From NCBI RefSeq assembly GCF_901875575.1, contig NZ_CABFMF010000005.1, positions 1 to 51,433 on the forward strand: a DNA stretch of 51,433 nt, read 5' to 3'. This DNA comes from an uncultured Streptococcus sp. GTDB lineage: Bacteria > Bacillota > Bacilli > Lactobacillales > Streptococcaceae. The position numbers were made by a program, and so were the translations under genes. Below are positions 51,099 through 51,433 of the stretch, piece by piece. The number at the start of each line of letters is the position of its first letter. Positions within the stretch are counted from its first letter, which is position 1. Under the pieces are notes generated by a model that had not been told where the DNA came from, made no database searches, and worked only from the letters and a program-made list of their open reading frames with translations.

Positions 51099-51127
51099 AG
51101 AGTCAGTAGTGATACTGGCTCTTTTTT
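51099..51127 (+). terminator. Terminator between adcAII and pht
   Basis: AGAGTCAGTA/TACTGGCTCT (one wobble) with a 4-nt loop and six T. The two zinc genes are thus separate units under matching AdcR control. Confidence 0.8.
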
Positions 51128-51142
51128 AAGACATAAAATCTC

Positions 51143-51196
51143 TTGACATCCAAATTTAAAAGAGGTAGAATATTAACTAATTAATTAACCAGTTAA
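51143..51196 (+). promoter_or_regulatory. pht promoter with two adjacent AdcR boxes
   Basis: TTGACA (51143-51148), 17 bp, TAGAAT (51166-51171). TTAACTAATTAA (51173-51184) and TTAACCAGTTAA (51185-51196) follow back to back; the second is a perfect AdcR consensus and the first matches at 11 of 12. Confidence 0.8.
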
Positions 51197-51237
51197 TTAA
51201 ATGAAAAATCAATTTTGAATATAGAAATGAGGAAATC

Positions 51238-51433
51238 ATGAAATTTAAAAAGAAATATATAGCAGCTGGCTCTGCTGTTATCCTCTCCTTAAGTCTGTGT
51301 GTTTATGCTCTGAATCAACATAGTCAACAGGCCAATACAGATAAAAATCGTGTGTCCTATGTAAATGGGAATAAAGACACTAAGAAGACTGAAAATTTGA
51401 CTCCAGACCAGGTTAGTCAAAAAGAAGGAATTC
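51238..51433 (+). CDS. Pneumococcal histidine triad (Pht) family protein, 5' part
   Basis: Sixty-five codons are visible before the window ends. They start MKFKKKYIAAGSAVILSLSL with a lipobox-like LSLC (Cys21), then NRVSYVNG and ENLTPDQVSQKEGI, which are the conserved start of Pht proteins. The HxxHxH zinc triads lie further on, outside the window. Pht proteins scavenge zinc at the cell surface and pass it to AdcAII. The AdcR boxes fit. Which Pht (A, B, D or E) cannot be told from this piece. Confidence 0.88.
   Translation, partial: MKFKKKYIAAGSAVILSLSLCVYALNQHSQQANTDKNRVSYVNGNKDTKKTENLTPDQVSQKEGI

Overview
This window is a low-GC Firmicutes chromosome segment that reads as a mitis-group Streptococcus. 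The evidence is the closeness of many products to pneumococcal proteins (GyrA, HU, LepA, HPr/EI, AdcAII, a BgaA-type surface beta-galactosidase with a YSIRK signal and LPNTG anchor) and the mix of streptococcal IS remnants (IS3, IS30, ISL3-like, IS630-Spn1-like). The gene order differs from the pneumococcal order I remember, so I favour a commensal relative (mitis, oralis or infantis type) over S. pneumoniae itself. No tRNA, rRNA, CRISPR array or prophage was seen.

Layout. 1-74: 3' end of an IS3-family element. 0.2-3.0 kb: extracellular thioredoxin pair (ccdA, etrx2-like lipoprotein) and an amino acid permease. 3.2-5.4 kb: YitT protein, DegV protein, HU. 5.5-9.9 kb: ldh (minus), gyrA, srtA. 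10.1-12.0 kb: two tandem formate/nitrite-family channels. 12.2-24.6 kb: metY, a DUF2130 protein, truB, udk, then the tightly overlapping run xseA-xseB-ispA-tlyA-argR-recN-phosphatase, then lepA. 24.7-42.4 kb: a galactose locus with gatABC (PTS), a lacX-like mutarotase, lacABCD (tagatose-6-P pathway), an IS-scarred 1.2 kb spacer with two tiny genes, bgaA, a dead IS3 element carrying an IS630, and a DeoR-type regulator (lacR). 42.4-46.1 kb: class Ib ribonucleotide reductase nrdHEF (minus). 46.4-48.4 kb: ptsH-ptsI. 48.5-51.4 kb: a repeat-bearing LPXTG protein that I do not recognise, the zinc lipoprotein adcAII, and the start of a pht gene.

How the parts fit. BgaA at the cell wall can release galactose from host glycans. 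GatABC, fed with phosphate by PtsI and HPr, can import it as galactose-6-phosphate, and LacABCD converts that to triose phosphates. Lactate dehydrogenase then closes fermentation. SrtA is the housekeeping enzyme expected to anchor both LPXTG proteins in the window. Control signals visible in the DNA include cre-like sites on the gat and bgaA promoters, TGTTTG/CAAACA palindromes ahead of lacA and lacR, NrdR-like boxes ahead of nrdH, and paired AdcR boxes ahead of adcAII and pht.

The most unusual points are the merged gat-lac-bgaA locus, a two-gene micro-operon of small hydrophobic peptides behind a promoter/operator that is duplicated 510 bp away, palindromes that look like IS ends joined without any IS body, a 40-bp palindrome between nrdF and lacR, and the LPXTG protein next to the zinc-uptake genes.
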